This document shows, piece after piece, positions 4,371-5,691 of a DNA stretch of 5,691 nt. The stretch's first letter is position 1; every line of letters starts with the position of its first letter. The position numbers and the translations under genes are program-made. A model generated the notes under the pieces. The model ran no database searches. It was not told the origin of the DNA and worked only from the letters and a program-made list of their open reading frames with translations. The stretch comes from JAEUUM01 sp038326165 (GTDB lineage: Bacteria > Bacteroidota > Bacteroidia > Chitinophagales > Saprospiraceae), in NCBI GenBank assembly GCA_038326165.1, contig JBBQJT010000095.1, positions 1 through 5,691 on the forward strand, in the 5' to 3' direction.

Positions 4371-5691
4371 TCACTGCTTTACCATTTTTTGTACAATCCT
4401 TTCTCCTTTGTCTGTCTCAAGCAGTACCGTGTAATATCCAACTGGCAGATGACTTACATCTATCATGCCGAGTCCATTTGGCTTTAATATGATCGTTCTG
4501 CCCAATAGATCGGTCAAGCTGACTTTGCTTATTTTATCTGATTTTAAAATGATCCAATTGATTGCAGGGTTGGGGTAGAACAGATCACTCATTGTATTTA
4601 CTTCATCAGTTGAGTTTGTACAATCTGGATTATAAACTACTCCAGGCGAGCCTTCAGGGCAGCCGGCAAACCAATTGCTGCCTTCACTTGCATTGCCATT
4701 ATAGTCCAGTATTTCCAAGGTCTTTCCTTCTCCATCTGCTTCAAGCGGCCATGGCAATTTGTTTAAAAAGACCATAGCATAGTTGACCACTCCATTTGGA
4801 CCATAAAGCCTAATAGCATCACCAGCACTTCCTAGTCCGATACTACTCGAGCCTACCGCGTTGCTGATATTGGGGTGTCGGGTATTGAACTTGGCTCCGT
4901 CTTGAAACACAACCAAATAGGCACCAGAGGCGATGCTCACTCCTGTTGGAAAAGCATAATAATTGGCATCTGAGTTGTCTCGTAGTCCCCATCCATTCAA
5001 TGAGATTGAGGCATTGGTGGTGTTGAATATTTCAAGCCAATCACCTGCATCACTATCAATTGATGACCGATAATTGACCTCAGTAACGATCAATTGTTCT
5101 TGACATGGGCTGTATGCTTTGCCGGGGCTTCCACCTACACAACCATCAAACCATGAATTGGACTGTGAAGGATCGTCCCAAGTATCAAAACGTTCCATGC
5201 TACGCCCATATCCATCCGCCGCCAGTGGCCAAGGATCCTTATCATCGTACTTAAAATGGCTTACATCATTGCCTATAGCATCCAAAAGCACGATACTATC
5301 ACCACTGTTGCTAAAATCGAATCCTGTAAATCCAATCACATTGGCAATGGACGGTTGAACTGCTTGAAATTTATCAATGTCAGCTGCCAAAACCAAATAT
5401 CCACCAGCTGGCATCTTGGTGGGGTCAGGAAGCACAAAGGAATTCAAAGGATTTGCATCACGAAGGGTGTATCCACTCACATCCAATTCTGAGCTGCTGT
5501 TATTGTGCAGTTCTATCCAATCGCCTGTGGATAAAGTGCTATCACTGTTATAGTTCAATTCTGAAATAACTATGCCATCTAATATTGAACTGCCACTAAA
5601 TTCTGCCGTAAAGCTTGTGTTTTGTGTAATATTTGTCGTGAAATCGACCTTGCCACCATTGCTTATAAATTGGTTTGGGGTCCACATGATA
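4371..5691 (-). CDS. T9SS-secreted surface protein with two lamin-tail domains, 5' partial
   Basis: The frame is open through the window edge. ATG 5687 is the first start seen but is probably internal, because the codon before it (ATC) is open and no signal peptide follows. Residues 1-31 (from ATG 5687) end in NITQNTSFTAEF, typical of a small beta domain closing a larger protein. Two lamin-tail (LTD) domains follow: about 39-165 (IVISELNYNS, GDWIELHNN, GYTLRD) and about 199-325 (LIVTEVNYRS, GDWLEIFN, GWGLRD). Each ends with PWPL.ADG.G and a WF.GC..GSPG motif, so they are tandem duplicates. A T9SS type A sorting domain occupies about 364-438, with YPNPAINW, SLTDLLGRTI, GYYTVLLET and a basic C-terminus. 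LTD repeats in Bacteroidota secreted proteins often follow CotH-like or nuclease modules; whichever one is present lies outside the window. The product should be exported and anchored on the cell surface or released. Confidence 0.9.
   Translation of the reverse strand, partial: IMWTPNQFISNGGKVDFTTNITQNTSFTAEFSGSSILDGIVISELNYNSDSTLSTGDWIELHNNSSSELDVSGYTLRDANPLNSFVLPDPTKMPAGGYLVLAADIDKFQAVQPSIANVIGFTGFDFSNSGDSIVLLDAIGNDVSHFKYDDKDPWPLAADGYGRSMERFDTWDDPSQSNSWFDGCVGGSPGKAYSPCQEQLIVTEVNYRSSIDSDAGDWLEIFNTTNASISLNGWGLRDNSDANYYAFPTGVSIASGAYLVVFQDGAKFNTRHPNISNAVGSSSIGLGSAGDAIRLYGPNGVVNYAMVFLNKLPWPLEADGEGKTLEILDYNGNASEGSNWFAGCPEGSPGVVYNPDCTNSTDEVNTMSDLFYPNPAINWIILKSDKISKVSLTDLLGRTIILKPNGLGMIDVSHLPVGYYTVLLETDKGERIVQKMVKQ

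Noticed and set aside
4251..4487. 78-codon plus-strand frame starting in the heptamer repeat
   Set aside because: It starts inside the array and runs antisense over the sorting domain of the lamin-tail protein; the product is repeat plus antisense residues.
5119..5492. Two overlapping plus-strand frames opposite the lamin-tail domains
   Set aside because: They are antisense to well-supported domains and have no coding character of their own.

Overview
The window looks like accessory DNA of a Bacteroidota member. Two type IX secretion system (T9SS) type A sorting domains, lipoproteins with Bacteroidota-style signal peptides, an AT-rich composition and few Shine-Dalgarno sites all point that way. 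The exact family cannot be told from the sequence.

Layout. Positions 1-251 (minus) hold the N-terminal part of an IS1634-like transposase, cut by the window edge and broken by a one-base frameshift; an inverted repeat at 257-320 may mark the element's end. From 355 to 894 there is no intact gene. Instead there are consecutive tracts of degraded tandem repeats whose period changes stepwise from 7 to 8 to 9 and then, after a gap, to 10-11 bp. The last tract runs directly into a headless T9SS sorting domain (891-1181, plus), the 3' remnant of a lost secreted-protein gene. A convergent minus-strand cluster follows: a large cysteine-containing lipoprotein (2530-4221, probably once starting at 4301), a DUF3289-domain protein (1836-2564) and a small lipoprotein (1297-1839). 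The last gene (4371 to the window end, minus) is the C-terminal part of a surface protein with two lamin-tail domains and a T9SS sorting domain.

How the genes may work together. The large lipoprotein and the DUF3289 protein overlap by 35 nt in different frames. They can be read as one lipoprotein of about 800 residues with a C-terminal DUF3289 domain, split by a +1 shift at TTT-TGA. The small lipoprotein overlaps the DUF3289 gene by ATGA, which suits an effector/immunity arrangement; this is inference.

Main discovery. The start of the large lipoprotein is interrupted by 7.7 copies of the heptamer GGCAGTT (4239-4292). If the repeat is removed, ATG-AAA-TTT at 4301 joins in frame to a textbook lipoprotein signal, MKFLWLLIILIIMLVSPSC. 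At the present copy number the ATG is out of frame. Gain of one unit or loss of two would restore the frame, so this is a candidate phase-variable switch controlling export of the lipoprotein.
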